64,000 nucleotides of DNA from the NCBI GenBank assembly GCA_963771735.1, contig CAVYUN010000004.1, forward strand, positions 248,001 to 312,000, in the 5' to 3' direction. A model generated the notes under the pieces. The model had not been told where the DNA came from and ran no database searches. It worked only from the letters and a program-made list of their open reading frames with translations. Source of the DNA: 66-474 sp963771735. Its GTDB lineage: Bacteria > Pseudomonadota > Gammaproteobacteria > Xanthomonadales > Rhodanobacteraceae. This document shows positions 33,898-43,700 of the stretch, piece after piece; the stretch's first letter is position 1, and each line of letters begins with the position of its first letter. A program made the translations under genes and the position numbers.

Positions 33898-34926
33898 GTG
33901 GCGAACCCGTTCGATGATTTCCTGAAGGCGCTGGCGAAGGGCGATCTCGCTCCGGTGTACCTGCTCGCGAGCGACGAGCCGCTGCAATTGCAGGAAGCCG
34001 GCGATGCCGTGCGCGCACGTGCGCGCGTGCTCGGTTTCGGCGAGCGCGACGTGCTGGACGTCGAAGCGCGGTTCGATTGGGACGAACTGGCGCGCAGCGC
34101 TGCGAGCCTGTCGCTGTTCGCTTCGAAGCGCCTGATCGAGGTGCGCCTGCCGACCGGCAAGCCCGATCGCGACGGCGCGGCGGCACTCGCCGAATGGTGC
34201 AAGGCGCCGGCGCCGGACACCGTGCTGCTGGTCAGCGCGATGCAGTGGAGCAAGAAGCACGAAGGCGCCTGGGTGAGAACGATCGAACGGGCCGGCGTGT
34301 ATGCCTGGTTCCGCGCACCACGGCTGGACCAGCTTCCAGGCTGGATCCGCGCGCGCATGCACGTCAAGGGTTTTGCGCCGAGCGAGGACGCCGTCGCACT
34401 GCTGGCCGAACGCGCCGAAGGCAACCTGCTGGCGATCGCGCAGGAGATCGACAAGCTGGCCGCGCAGCGAGAAGGTGGCGCGGTAGGCGTCGAGGAGCTG
34501 GAATCGATCGGTGCCGACAACGCGGTGTATGACGTGTTCAAGTTGACCGACGCCGCGTTCGGCGGCGACGCGACGCGCGCCTTGAAGATACTCGCCGGCC
34601 TGCGCGCCGAAGGCGAGGACGTGATCCCGATGCTGGGCTGGCTGCTCAACCAACTTGATCTGGCCCTGCGCCTGGCGTCGGCATCCGACTTCGCGACCGC
34701 CGTGCGCAGCGAACACGGCATGTGGCCGGCGCGCCAGAAATTGTTCGCTGCTGCGTTGAAACGCGCCGGTCGTGGCGATGCGCACTGGCGACATTGCCTT
34801 GCAGAATGCGCGCGCATCGACCGCATGGCCAAGGGCCGCGAGCTGGGCGATCCGTGGCGCGAGATGGAGCGCCTGCTGGTCGCGATCGCGCAACCGCGCG
34901 CGGCCGCCGTCCTGCTGGCCGCCTGA
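33898..34926 (+). CDS. holA: DNA polymerase III subunit delta
   Basis: A 342-residue clamp-loader subunit that opens the beta sliding clamp. The N-terminal AAA+-like domain shows the delta signature PVYLLASDEPLQLQEA and later SASLFASKRLIEVRLP. The middle and C-terminal collar region contains AVYDVFKLTDAAFGGD and WLLNQLDLALRL. It starts at GTG 33898, 3 bp after lptE, and its TGA overlaps the nadD ATG as TGATG, so translation is coupled both ways. Confidence 0.95.
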   Translation: MANPFDDFLKALAKGDLAPVYLLASDEPLQLQEAGDAVRARARVLGFGERDVLDVEARFDWDELARSAASLSLFASKRLIEVRLPTGKPDRDGAAALAEWCKAPAPDTVLLVSAMQWSKKHEGAWVRTIERAGVYAWFRAPRLDQLPGWIRARMHVKGFAPSEDAVALLAERAEGNLLAIAQEIDKLAAQREGGAVGVEELESIGADNAVYDVFKLTDAAFGGDATRALKILAGLRAEGEDVIPMLGWLLNQLDLALRLASASDFATAVRSEHGMWPARQKLFAAALKRAGRGDAHWRHCLAECARIDRMAKGRELGDPWREMERLLVAIAQPRAAAVLLAA

Positions 34927-35594
34927 TGTCCGCGCAACCGCTCGCCGTGTTCGGCGGAACCTTCGATCCCGTGCACGTCGGGCATCTGCGTGCGGCCTGG
35001 GAAGCCTCCGAGGCGCTGGATGCCGAGGTGCGCATGGTGCCGGCGAAAATCCCGCCGCACCGTCCGCAGCCGGTCGCAAGCGCGGCCGAACGTGCCGCGC
35101 TGCTGCGCGCCGCGCTGGCGGGGCAGGATCGTCTGAAGCTGGATCTGCGCGAACTCGATCGCGAAGGGCCTTCCTACACGTTCGACACCCTGGCATCGTT
35201 GCGCCAGGAAATCGGCGCGCGGCGACCGTTGGTGCTGCTGATCGGCGCCGACGCGTTCATGGGACTGTCGAGCTGGCACCGCTGGCGCGAACTGTTCGAC
35301 CTGGCGCACGTATGCGCGCTGACGCGCCCCGCGCAGATCCCGGCGATGCCGGACGAGCTGGCGGCCGAAGTCGCCGCGCGCAAGGTCGATTCGCTCGCCG
35401 TATTGCGCGACGCACCCGCCGGGCGCGTGCTGGACATGGTGGTATCGGCGCTGGGCATTTCCGCCACGCGCATCCGCCGGCTGCTGGCCGAACGGCGCGA
35501 ACCGCGCTGGCTGGTGCCGCAGGCCCTGCTGGACGATCCGGCCCTGCTGGCGCCGTACCGCAAGCCGCGGCGAGCCGACGACATGGCTGATTGA
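34926..35594 (+). CDS. nadD: Nicotinate-nucleotide adenylyltransferase
   Basis: A 222-residue enzyme that makes deamido-NAD from nicotinate mononucleotide and ATP. The nucleotidyltransferase motif GGTFDPVHVGH is at 10-20 and the second motif SATRIRRLLAE is near residue 180. The ATG at 34926 shares its A with the holA stop. In gammaproteobacteria nadD commonly follows holA and precedes rsfS, as here. Confidence 0.96.
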   Translation: MSAQPLAVFGGTFDPVHVGHLRAAWEASEALDAEVRMVPAKIPPHRPQPVASAAERAALLRAALAGQDRLKLDLRELDREGPSYTFDTLASLRQEIGARRPLVLLIGADAFMGLSSWHRWRELFDLAHVCALTRPAQIPAMPDELAAEVAARKVDSLAVLRDAPAGRVLDMVVSALGISATRIRRLLAERREPRWLVPQALLDDPALLAPYRKPRRADDMAD

Positions 35595-35689
35595 CGGCGG
35601 TTCGGGCCAGCCACTTGCAACCGGTCGCCATCCGCGCATACTGAGGCCGCGCGATCCGCGCACCACCAGGGACCGAGGCCTTCCGCAAC

Positions 35690-36100
35690 TTGACCAGCCA
35701 GACCGAGTCACGCTCCGCCGCCACTTCCGTTTCCCGTCCACCCACCCTTGCTACCCTGCGTCGCCGCGTGCTTGCCGCCCTCGAGGAACTCAAGGCGCAG
35801 GACGTCCGCGAAATCGACGTGCAGGGCCGCACCTCCATCGCCGACCTGCTGATCATTGCCTCCGGCACCTCCACGCGCCACGTCAAATCCATCGCCGACG
35901 AAGTCGTCAGGTTCGCCAAGCGCGCGGGCATGCTGCCGCTCGGCGTGGAAGGCGAGGCCGAAGCCGAATGGGTGCTGGTCGATCTGGGCGACATCATCGT
36001 GCACGTGATGCTGCCGCGCATCCGCGAGTTCTACGGACTGGAACGCCTGTGGACCGTGGGCGACCAGGCGCCGGAGGCTGAAGCTGCAAACGACCGGTGA
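35690..36100 (+). CDS. rsfS: Ribosome silencing factor RsfS
   Basis: A 136-residue protein that binds ribosomal protein L14 and blocks subunit joining in stationary phase. The core has DVREIDVQGRTSIADLLIIASGTSTRHVKSIAD and WVLVDLGDIIVHVMLP, close to the family consensus. No ATG is available; the likely start is TTG 35690, with GTG 35768 as an alternative that would cut into the N-terminal extension but leave the core. The 95-bp gap from nadD could hold a secondary promoter. Confidence 0.93.
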   Translation: MTSQTESRSAATSVSRPPTLATLRRRVLAALEELKAQDVREIDVQGRTSIADLLIIASGTSTRHVKSIADEVVRFAKRAGMLPLGVEGEAEAEWVLVDLGDIIVHVMLPRIREFYGLERLWTVGDQAPEAEAANDR

Positions 36101-36196
36101 GGATGTCTTGAGCGCTGCTGCGCACGACATCTCGCGCGCTGGCGATGCGCAATCCGTCATCGCGCGTTGCGCCCTCAAGATGTTCCCTGGACAAGT

Positions 36197-36667
36197 ATGC
36201 GTGCGAAGCTGATCGCGGTCGGCGAACGCATGCCCGGCTGGGTCGCGGAGGGTTTCGCGGAATACGCGAAACGACTCTCGCATGACCTCAAGCTGGAACT
36301 CGTCGAGATCAAGCCCGGCGCGCGTGGCAAGGGCCGCGACGATGCGCGCGCAATGGCCGACGAAGGTGCGACGCTGCTGGCCGCGCTGCCGCGCGACGCG
36401 CACGTGGTCGCGCTGGATGGCCGCGGAAACGCGTGGTCCAGCGAGCAACTCGCACAACAGTTGTCGCAGTGGCGGATGGCCGGGCGCGACCTTGCATTCC
36501 TGGTCGGTGGTCCCGACGGTCATGCACGCGAAGTCTTGCAACGCGCTGATCAGCGCTGGTCACTCGGCCCGCTTACGTTGCCGCACATGCTGGTGCGGCT
36601 GGTCGTGGCCGAACAACTCTATCGCGCGGTGAGCATCCTCAACGGGCATCCGTATCACCGCGGGTGA
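36197..36667 (+). CDS. rlmH: 23S rRNA (pseudouridine1915-N3)-methyltransferase
   Basis: A 156-residue SPOUT methyltransferase. The knot region with the SAM-binding segment GGPDGH is at ~108-113 and the C-terminal ILNGHPYHRG matches RlmH, which usually ends NHPYHRE. It follows rsfS, as is usual. A 96-bp spacer with self-complementary segments separates the two. Start ATG 36197 (MRAKLIAVG) is canonical. Confidence 0.96.
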   Translation: MRAKLIAVGERMPGWVAEGFAEYAKRLSHDLKLELVEIKPGARGKGRDDARAMADEGATLLAALPRDAHVVALDGRGNAWSSEQLAQQLSQWRMAGRDLAFLVGGPDGHAREVLQRADQRWSLGPLTLPHMLVRLVVAEQLYRAVSILNGHPYHRG

Positions 36668-36785
36668 TCGTGGCTTCGATTTGACTTTGAAGGTGGCCGG
36701 CGCGCGCCCCGCGAGTTCGCGCCAGGTCGACCGAACGGTCACCTTTGCAGCCAATGGGTTGCGTAGCGGGCTGCTGCCGGTCTCG

Positions 36786-37390
36786 TAGACACCACCTCAA
36801 GATGATCGCATCTTCTGTTCGAACTGCATGGGGGTGAAGTAACGATCGTCCAATGCTGCCGCTTTGGATTGCAGAAGCGGTCGATGTAATCGAAGACATC
36901 CGCCATGGCTGCGTTGCGCGCGATCCGCTTTGCATGCCGTGCGCTCGGTCTTGAGCGCGGAGAAGAAGCTCTGCATCGCCGAGTTGTCCCCGACGTTGCC
37001 GGCACGACTGACGCTGCAGGCCATGCCGAGTTCACCGGGCAACCGCTGGAACTGCTCGCTGCTGCATTGACTGCCGCGGTCGGAACGATGCAGCAGGGCT
37101 TGCGGGCGCCGACGCCGCCACGGCGCCAGCATCGGCGCGTCGGTGACCGGTTGTGTGGTCATGCTGGCCTGCATCGATACCGACCAAGCGTCGCGATTGC
37201 CGGCCCATCACCGTGGCCGGGTGGCGCCATGCGCCGCCCACGTTCAAATACGTCACGTCCGTTACCGACACCCGATCGATCCGGTCCGCCGCGATGGCAA
37301 GGGTCTGGCTGCCGACGTTGCGGAAACACCTGCCCGGCTCGGGCAGCCGTCGACACGGGCTCGCCGAGCTAGCGCGCAGCGCCAACACCG
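36786..37390 (-). pseudogene. IS3-family transposase relic (OrfB, truncated and frameshifted)
   Basis: Three minus-strand frames together spell a DDE transposase of the IS3 family. From 37390 down they give DRVSVTDVTYLN, then in a second frame TTQPVTDAPMLA, LLHRSDRGSQ and NVGDNSAMQSFFSALKTER, then in a third frame ADVFDYIDRFCNPKR. The frame returns for FEQKMRSS near 36797. The catalytic TDVTY and HRSDRGSQ segments are recognisable but in different frames, so no product is made. OrfA and the N-terminal half of OrfB are missing. The right end probably lies near 36786, just past the last codons; no left end or target-site duplication was found. Confidence 0.85.
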
Positions 37391-37984
37391 CGGCGCATCG
37401 GCGATGCGCCCGGTGACGACGTGCGGGGGGAGATGCGCCATGTCGCCGGCATCGAACCCGAAATCGAAAACCCGATCGGCTTCCACGAAATCAGCCAGAA
37501 CCGCAATGCCGTCGACCGGGGAAGTGCACACAAACGGCTTGCCGTCGCGCCAACCGAGCGCGAGCGCGATGTGGCCATTGCAATCGCCATGGCGCAGCGA
37601 GAACGGCGAAAGCGCTGTACCCACTCGTTCGCATCGAACGTCGGCAATGGCTTCATCGCCGCCGAGCGAGCCACGCTTTCGCTTGGGCAGGTAGGAACGT
37701 CGTCAATTATTACCAGTCGGTGTCGGCGACTGGCCGGAAAGCCGATGCTTCATGGCGGTAGCAAGGCGACGTCTATTCCGTTTGCGCCGCATCCCGATAG
37801 CCGAAACCCCAGGTCAGACTGAGTCCCGCGATTTCGAGTTCGGTTTGTTGATCGTAATCAATTCGGCTGCCCAGGAAACGGCCTACGGTGGTTCTCCATA
37901 TCCCCGTCACAACGGGTGGAACACGCATCTGGCGACTGTTGTGAGGTTATGTCGACAACGATTCCGCCAGCAGGAGAAAAGACA
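37391..37984. other. Gene-poor stretch between the IS relic and the Gln-rich protein gene
   Basis: About 600 bp with no gene I can support. A minus-strand open frame at 37262-37624 (containing HIALALGWRDGKPFV and ADFVEADRVFDFGFDAGDM) looks protein-like in composition but lacks a recognisable family and a ribosome site, and it runs into the IS relic. It could be a broken gene the IS landed in. The 3' end holds the leader of the next gene, with GGAG at about 37971-37974. Confidence 0.5.
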
Positions 37985-39241
37985 ATGCGTTACCTGATCC
38001 TAGTCCTAGCAATCTTGCTCTCCCCGATGCTCTCGACTGAAGCCCAAGCCCAGTCACAGCTGAGTATCAGCATCGTAAACCGTGGCGTCAGCATCGGATT
38101 CGCGATGTCGACGTATCCGAGAATGGTTCGTATTCCAGGTTATCCGGTCTATTACGACCCGCGAGTGAATACGAACTACTTCTTCTACGATGGCTTGTAC
38201 TGGGTATATCAGGACGACAACTGGTATTCGAGCACTTGGTACAACGGCCCGTGGGACATGATTCCACCTGCCTATGTGCCCGTGTTCATACTCCGAATCC
38301 CGGTGCGCTACTATCGCCGCCCGCCCGCTTATTTTCGCGGCTGGCGACGCGACGCCGCCCCACGCTGGGGCGAACACTGGGGCCGCGACTGGGAACGCCA
38401 GCGCAGCGGATGGGACAACTGGAATCGCCGCTACGTGCCCGCAGCCGCGCCGCTGCCCACGTACCAACGCAATTACACCGGTGCCCGCTATCCTCGCCAG
38501 TTCGATCAACAGCGCACGATCGAGTCCCGCAATTATCGATATCAGCCACGTGATGCAGCGAGTCGCCAGATCCTCGATCAGCGTCGTCGCAGCACGGCAC
38601 CGCGTGATCGTCAGGAACGCCAGCAACAGCAGCAAAAGGCCCGGCAGCAGCAGAACCTCCAGCAGCAACAGCAGCAGAGGGCCAGGCAGCAACGGAACCT
38701 CCAGCAACAACAGCAACAGAAGGCCAGGCAGCAGCAGAACCTCCAGCAACAACAGCAACAGAAGGCCAGGCAGCAGCAGAACCTCCAGCAACAACAGCAA
38801 CAGAAGGCCAGGCAGCAGCAGAACCTCCAGCAGCAACAGCAGCAGAAGGCCAGGCAGCAACGGAACCTCCAGCAACAACAGCAGCAGAAGGCCCGGCAGC
38901 AGCAGAACCTCCAGCAGCAACAGCAGCAGAGCAGCGAGGGCCAGGCAGCAGCAGAACCTCCAGCAGCAACAGCGGCAGAAGGCCAGGCAGCAACCACAGC
39001 CGGCTCGAAGCACCGACAACAAGGCTGGGAAGGGCCAGTCCGACAAAAACAAGAAGGCCCAGCGAGACACCAAAAAGAACTCGCAGGACCCCAACAAGGA
39101 TGGTGGTGGGCACCAATAGTCCCTGATCGGTCGCGCAGGCGTCCCGCACTGACGCTAAACGGTCCGAAGATTCTCTGGCATACGCGGCCTCGTCAAATCG
39201 ACGAGGCCGCCTCTTTGTGGTGTAAGCAGAAATGGGGGTGA
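37985..39241 (+). CDS. Secreted Tyr/Trp- and Gln-rich repeat protein, C-terminus frameshifted
   Basis: As read, a 418-residue protein with a signal peptide (1-~22, ending AQA). An aromatic-rich domain follows (~30-190: YYDPRVNTNYFFYDGLYW, DNWYSSTWYNGPWDMIPP, RGWRRDAAPRWGEHWG). From ~218 there are seven 14-residue repeats of the type KARQQQNLQQQQQQ. I know this architecture only as hypothetical exported proteins of Xanthomonadales. After the seventh repeat, 7 extra bases (38930-38936) shift the frame. The repeats and a Lys-rich tail (KGQSDKNKKAQRD) continue in the next frame to a TAG at 39117-39119, whereas the current frame runs through a terminator hairpin to 39241. Removing the 7 bases restores a 375-residue protein. 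Confidence 0.75.
   Translation: MRYLILVLAILLSPMLSTEAQAQSQLSISIVNRGVSIGFAMSTYPRMVRIPGYPVYYDPRVNTNYFFYDGLYWVYQDDNWYSSTWYNGPWDMIPPAYVPVFILRIPVRYYRRPPAYFRGWRRDAAPRWGEHWGRDWERQRSGWDNWNRRYVPAAAPLPTYQRNYTGARYPRQFDQQRTIESRNYRYQPRDAASRQILDQRRRSTAPRDRQERQQQQQKARQQQNLQQQQQQRARQQRNLQQQQQQKARQQQNLQQQQQQKARQQQNLQQQQQQKARQQQNLQQQQQQKARQQRNLQQQQQQKARQQQNLQQQQQQSSEGQAAAEPPAATAAEGQAATTAGSKHRQQGWEGPVRQKQEGPARHQKELAGPQQGWWWAPIVPDRSRRRPALTLNGPKILWHTRPRQIDEAASLWCKQKWG
38636..38978 (+). repeat. 42-bp tandem coding repeats
   Basis: Seven in-phase 42-bp units start at 38636, 38678, 38720, 38762, 38804, 38846 and 38888. A 7-base insertion (38930-38936) is followed by an eighth unit at 38937 and a decayed ninth at 38979. 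Each unit encodes KARQQ(Q/R)NLQQQQQQ; copies differ at a few bases. Confidence 0.93.
39184..39216 (+). terminator. Terminator hairpin of the Gln-rich protein gene
   Basis: A perfect 11-bp stem (39184-39194 with 39200-39210) with a 5-nt loop is followed by CTCTTT. It lies 65 bp after the TAG of the unshifted frame, but inside the frameshifted reading frame, which supports the shift being a mutation. Confidence 0.75.
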
Positions 39242-39691
39242 GCGGCCTATGTTTGCCAAGCGCGAAATACTGCGATTTCAGCCTTCGAGTTGACCATGCT
39301 GGGCCCGCCCGGCGGGTTGATTATTCGCTCATGGTCCAACCAGCACCGCCGAGAGCCCATGCAACTTGGGCGAGGCTGTTCTCATGCCAATCCGACACTT
39401 CCTGTTTTGGCATCGGTGTTCCGACGCCAATCGCTGCGTCGGCATGGGTCTTTAGGGGCAGTGGCGCAGGCATGGGTCACGATGCCGGTATGCAACGTTG
39501 CATCCAGCAGCGGAACAATCTGCGACAAAAAAAGCCAAGCCCATGACTGTTGGCTCTAATCCGGGAGTCCGTGGAAACGCGGTAGAACCCCATGGAGTCG
39601 GCGTGCATGAGCGCAAGCCTCCGCCTTTGACGTGTCTCGAAGTGTGCATCACGCGCGCCCGCGGGCGACGCGCGGAGATCTTCGGGCTGGA

Positions 39692-39822
39692 TCAGTGCGC
39701 CGCATCAAGCACCATGTTGGCGGACTGCAAATCCGATTTCAGCTTCGCCACGGCCTGGTCCGATTCATCGATGTACATGCTGGCGACCCTGGACGCCGAT
39801 GGCGTCGGCGCCCGCACGAGCT
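39692..39822 (-). pseudogene. Duplicated 3' fragment of the BNR-repeat protein gene
   Basis: The minus strand encodes VASMYIDESDQAVAKLKSDLQSANMVLD followed by a stop, nearly the same as the last ~30 residues of the BNR-repeat protein 1 kb away (VASMYIDESEQAVAKLKSD). DNA similarity is strong across 39692-39780 and fades by ~39822. It has no start and no upstream domain. The rest of the 644-bp gap 39242-39885 shows no gene. Confidence 0.85.
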
Positions 39823-39885
39823 TGCGGGATGTCATGATTGCAATCGGACATCGCGTTTGCAGCGATAACGTTTGGGAGATACCGC

Positions 39886-40557
39886 ATGACCGCCGTCGCC
39901 TTGCCGCGCACCGCAAGCGAATCACTTGCGGAAGTGGTTGCCAACAACGTGGTGCAGGGCATCGGCATCCTGCTCAGCGTCATCGGCCTGACCACCCTGG
40001 TCGCGTTCGCGGCGGTGGCGGGCGGGGCGCTGGATGTCACCGCGTGTGCGGTGTTCGGAACGACGCTGATCCTGCTCTACACGATTTCGACGCTGCACCA
40101 TGCGATTCCCGTGCACGTCGCGCCCGCGGTGTTGTCGCGGCTCGACTACATCGCGATCTATCTGCTGATCGCCGGCACTTACACGCCGTTTGCACTGATT
40201 GCGCTGGGTGGCACGCGTGGCTGGTGGCTGTTCGGGACCATCTGGGCGCTGGCGGCGTTCGGCAGCGCGCTGCAGTTTTCCCCGCTGCGCGATCGCCACG
40301 GCTTGAAGATCGCGCTGTATCTGGTGATGGGCTGGCTCGGCATGGTCACGTTCGCGCCGTTGGCGGAACGCCTGCATGTCGGTGGCACGGCGCTGTTGCT
40401 GGCGGGTGGCGCTGCTTACACGCTGGGCGTGCCGTTTCATCTGTGGACCCGGTTGCGTTACCACAATGCTTTGTGGCACATATTCGTGCTGACTGGCAGC
40501 GTGCTGCACTTTTTCGCGGTGTTGTTCTACGTATTGCCGCCCTTGTCGCGCGTCTGA
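39886..40557 (+). CDS. Hemolysin III family (YqfA/PAQR-like) membrane protein
   Basis: A 223-residue protein with seven hydrophobic segments. The conserved PAQR/HlyIII histidines and acidic residues are visible: STLHHAIP (~65-72), LDYIAIYLLIAGTYTPF (~86-102) and the C-terminal LWHIFVLTGSVLHFFAV. The fold suggests a metal-dependent hydrolase site in the membrane, though the bacterial role is unsettled and the hemolysin name is historical. Start ATG 39886 has GGGAG about 10 bp upstream. It lies between a fragment and the full copy of the BNR-repeat gene. Confidence 0.9.
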   Translation: MTAVALPRTASESLAEVVANNVVQGIGILLSVIGLTTLVAFAAVAGGALDVTACAVFGTTLILLYTISTLHHAIPVHVAPAVLSRLDYIAIYLLIAGTYTPFALIALGGTRGWWLFGTIWALAAFGSALQFSPLRDRHGLKIALYLVMGWLGMVTFAPLAERLHVGGTALLLAGGAAYTLGVPFHLWTRLRYHNALWHIFVLTGSVLHFFAVLFYVLPPLSRV

Positions 40558-40664
40558 TTCGATGATGCCATCGCCCCCGACCCGTTACGTGGGCGTGTGC
40601 GAACTGCGATTGCGATGACTCGCGGATTTCCGTGCATGGCCCGGGTATTTCCTGCGGCGGGCGT

Positions 40665-40691
40665 CCCTGCACGGCGCCGGGCCGTGCAGGG
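40665..40691. terminator. Strong hairpin between convergent hemolysin III and BNR genes
   Basis: A perfect 11-bp GC-rich stem (40665-40675 with 40681-40691) closes a 5-nt loop. On the plus strand it is followed by GTTT; no U-run on the minus strand. It probably limits read-through between the convergent genes. Confidence 0.5.
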
Positions 40692-40705
40692 GTTTCAGTC
40701 GAGGA

Positions 40706-43700
40706 TCAGGGCTTCGTGTCGAGGACCAGGTTGGCCGATTGAAGATCCGATTTCAGCTTGGCCACGGCCTGTTCCGATTCGTCGATGTACATGCTGGCGA
40801 CCTTCGACATCGATGGCGTCGGTCGCACGAACTGGAAGTCCACCTGGTCGGTGATCGCGGACAGCCACGACCGCAGTCTCGGCGGGTACACCAGTGCGCC
40901 CTCGGATGACTTGATCTTGAGGTCGACGTAGGCATCGATGTCCTGGTCCAGCACCGCCACGCCCTTGCTCGCGACGGCGACATCCACGCGCTTGCCTGCG
41001 ATCGCCTTCTTGAGCGAGTCGCGCATCGCGATCGCCTTGTTGAGTTGCGTGTCCAGGTTGTCGATCGAGCGGTTCAATTGCATCAGCGTGTCGAAGCGCG
41101 CCTGCAGCCCGGCGGCCGAGGTGTGCAGGCGCGGATCGAGTTTGACCTCGAACGCCTGCTTGTGTGTCGTGCCGTCGTAGCGCAGCACCGCGACGTACTC
41201 GCCGGGCAGGATTTCCGGCCCCAGCGGTTTCGGCGCCGAGAAGTAGGTGTGGTAGATGCCCTTCACCTGCGTCGCGGTCGGGTAGCGCATGTCCCAGGTG
41301 TACGTGTTCATGCCCGCATGCAGAACCGGCGGGGTCTTCTTCTTCGCTTTCGCGAACGCGGACGGAATCTTGCCCGGCGTCGGTTCCGGCGAAACCGGCA
41401 GATCGAAGCTGTTGACGACCTTGCCGGCCGCAGTTTCGAATGTCAGCTTGACCGGTGCATGCGGCTTGTAACCCTTCGGCAAATAGAAGAATACGTTCAC
41501 GCCGGGCTTGAGGTTCTGGCCGCCGATCGCGTGTGAACCGCCGCCGCCACCCGTACTGCGCTTGACCAGCCAGGCCTGCTGCGGCTTGAACAGGTAGGAC
41601 TTCGACGCATTCACGTGCGCCGAGCCGAGTTGTTCGAGGAACTGCAGGTTGTCGAGCACCCAGAATGCGCGGCCGAAGGTCGAAATGACCAGCGCATGCT
41701 GCTGCGGCTGGATCTCGATGTCGCTGACCACGACGGCCGGCAGGTTGAGCTTCAGTGGTTGCCAATCGGCGCCGCCGTCGAGGCTCATGTACACGCTGGC
41801 GCTGGTGCCGGCGAAAAGCAGGTCGGGATCGTCCGGGTCCTGGCGGATGCTGCGCACGAACTCGTCGCCGGGCAGTCCGTGGGTGATTTCGGTCCAGTGC
41901 TTGCCGAAATCGGTGGTCTTGTACACGTAGGGCCGGAAGTCGTCCCACATGTAGCGGCTGGCGGTGACGAATGCCGTGCCGCGCGCGCTCGGCGAGGCGT
42001 CGATGCCGGTCACGATGCACCATTGCGGCATGGTCGGCGGCCGCACGGCCTGCCAATGCGCGCCGCCATCGGTGGTCACGTGCACCAGGCCGTCGTCCGA
42101 TCCCGCCCAGATGATCTTGTCCGACAATGGCGAGATCGCGATCGCCGAGATCGTGTCGTACATTTCCTCGCCGGTCACGTCGGCACTGATCGGTCCGCCC
42201 GTCCGCTGCTGCTTGCTCTGGTCGTCGCGGGTCAGGTCCGGACTGATCACCGACCAGTTGGTGCCGCCATCGGTGCTTTCGAACACCACGTTCGCGCCGA
42301 TCAACAGCATCTCGGGGTTGGTAGGCGCGTACGTGATCGGATGGAACGTCCAGCCGAAGCGGTACTTCAGGCTGGTGCCCTTGAGGCCGAACTTGTACTC
42401 GGGATAGGCGGTGATGTCGGTGCGCACGTTGACCTGCCGGTCTTCCTTGAAGTTCAGGCCGTAGTAGCCCGTCCCGATCGTGATCCACGGCTTGACCGGG
42501 TTCGGCACCACCCACCCCAGCTCGCCGCCGATGACGTTCTTCCACACGGGCGGCAGCACCGATCCATTCGCCGCACTCGGACCCATCGACGATCCGCGAT
42601 CCTGCTGCGAACCATAAATGTTGAATGGAAACTCGGTATCGAGGTTGGCGTGGTAGAACTGGCCGGTCGGCTGGTTGTCCTCGCTGCTCCAGCTGCGGCC
42701 GCCATTCTGCGAGATGGTGGCGCCGCCATCGTTGCCCTCGATCATGATGTCGGGGTCGGACGGGTTGAACCACAGCGCGTGGTTGTCGCCGTGCGGCACC
42801 GACACTTTCTTGATGGTCTTGCCGCCGTCGCTGGACACCAGCAGTTCGACGTTCGGCATCCAGATCTTGTTGGGGTCCTTCGGATCGACGAACACATTCA
42901 TGTAATAGAACGCGCGCTGGGTGATGGCCATGTTGGTGTTCACCAGCTTCCAGGTCTTGCCGGCGTCGTCGGAACGGTACAGGCCGCCCGGCTTGCCTTC
43001 GCCGACGTTCGCCTGCACCAAGGCGTACACCACGTTCGGGTCGGATGGCGCGACCGCGACGCCGATCTTGCCCAGCATGCCGCCGGGCAGGCCCGGATTG
43101 CGGCTGATGTCCTGCCAGGTCTTGCCGCCGTCGACGCTCTTGTAGAGACCGCTGCCGGGACCGCCGCTGGAAAAGCCCCACGGCGTCCGGCTCACCTGCC
43201 ACATCGACGCGTACACGACCTCGGGATGGCGCGGATCCATGGCCATGGTCGCGACGCCGGTATCGGCATCGACGTACAGCACCTTCTTCCAGGTCTTGCC
43301 GCCGTCGGTGCTCTTGAACACCCCGCGCTCGGGATTCTGCGCGAACAGGTGTCCCAGCGCGCCGACATAGACGACCTCGGGATTCTTCGGATCGACCAGG
43401 ATCGAGGTGATGACGTGGGTGTCGCCGAGCCCGATGTACTTCCAGGTCTTGCCGCCATCGGCGCTCTTGTACATCCCGTGCCCGGTGATGACGGTGTTGC
43501 GCGGCGCCGAATCGCCGGTGCCCACGTAGATGGTTTTCGGATTCGAGGGGGCAACGGCCATCGCCCCGACCGAACCGCTGGTCTGCGCTGAAAAATATTT
43601 GTCGGTCAGGCTGTGCCAGTGCAGTCCGTAATCGGTGGTTTCCCACAAACCGCCGTCGGCATAGCCGGCATAAAACCGGTTCGGCTTGCCCGGCACGCCG

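Noticed and set aside
31380..35741. A 1453-codon minus-strand open frame opposite leuS-lptE-holA-nadD
   Set aside because: It is antisense to four well-supported genes, has an arginine-rich composition without domains, and arises from high GC at third codon positions.
38636..38978. Regular 42-bp repeats considered as a CRISPR array
   Set aside because: Units are directly adjacent without spacers, are in coding phase and encode a Gln-rich repeat.
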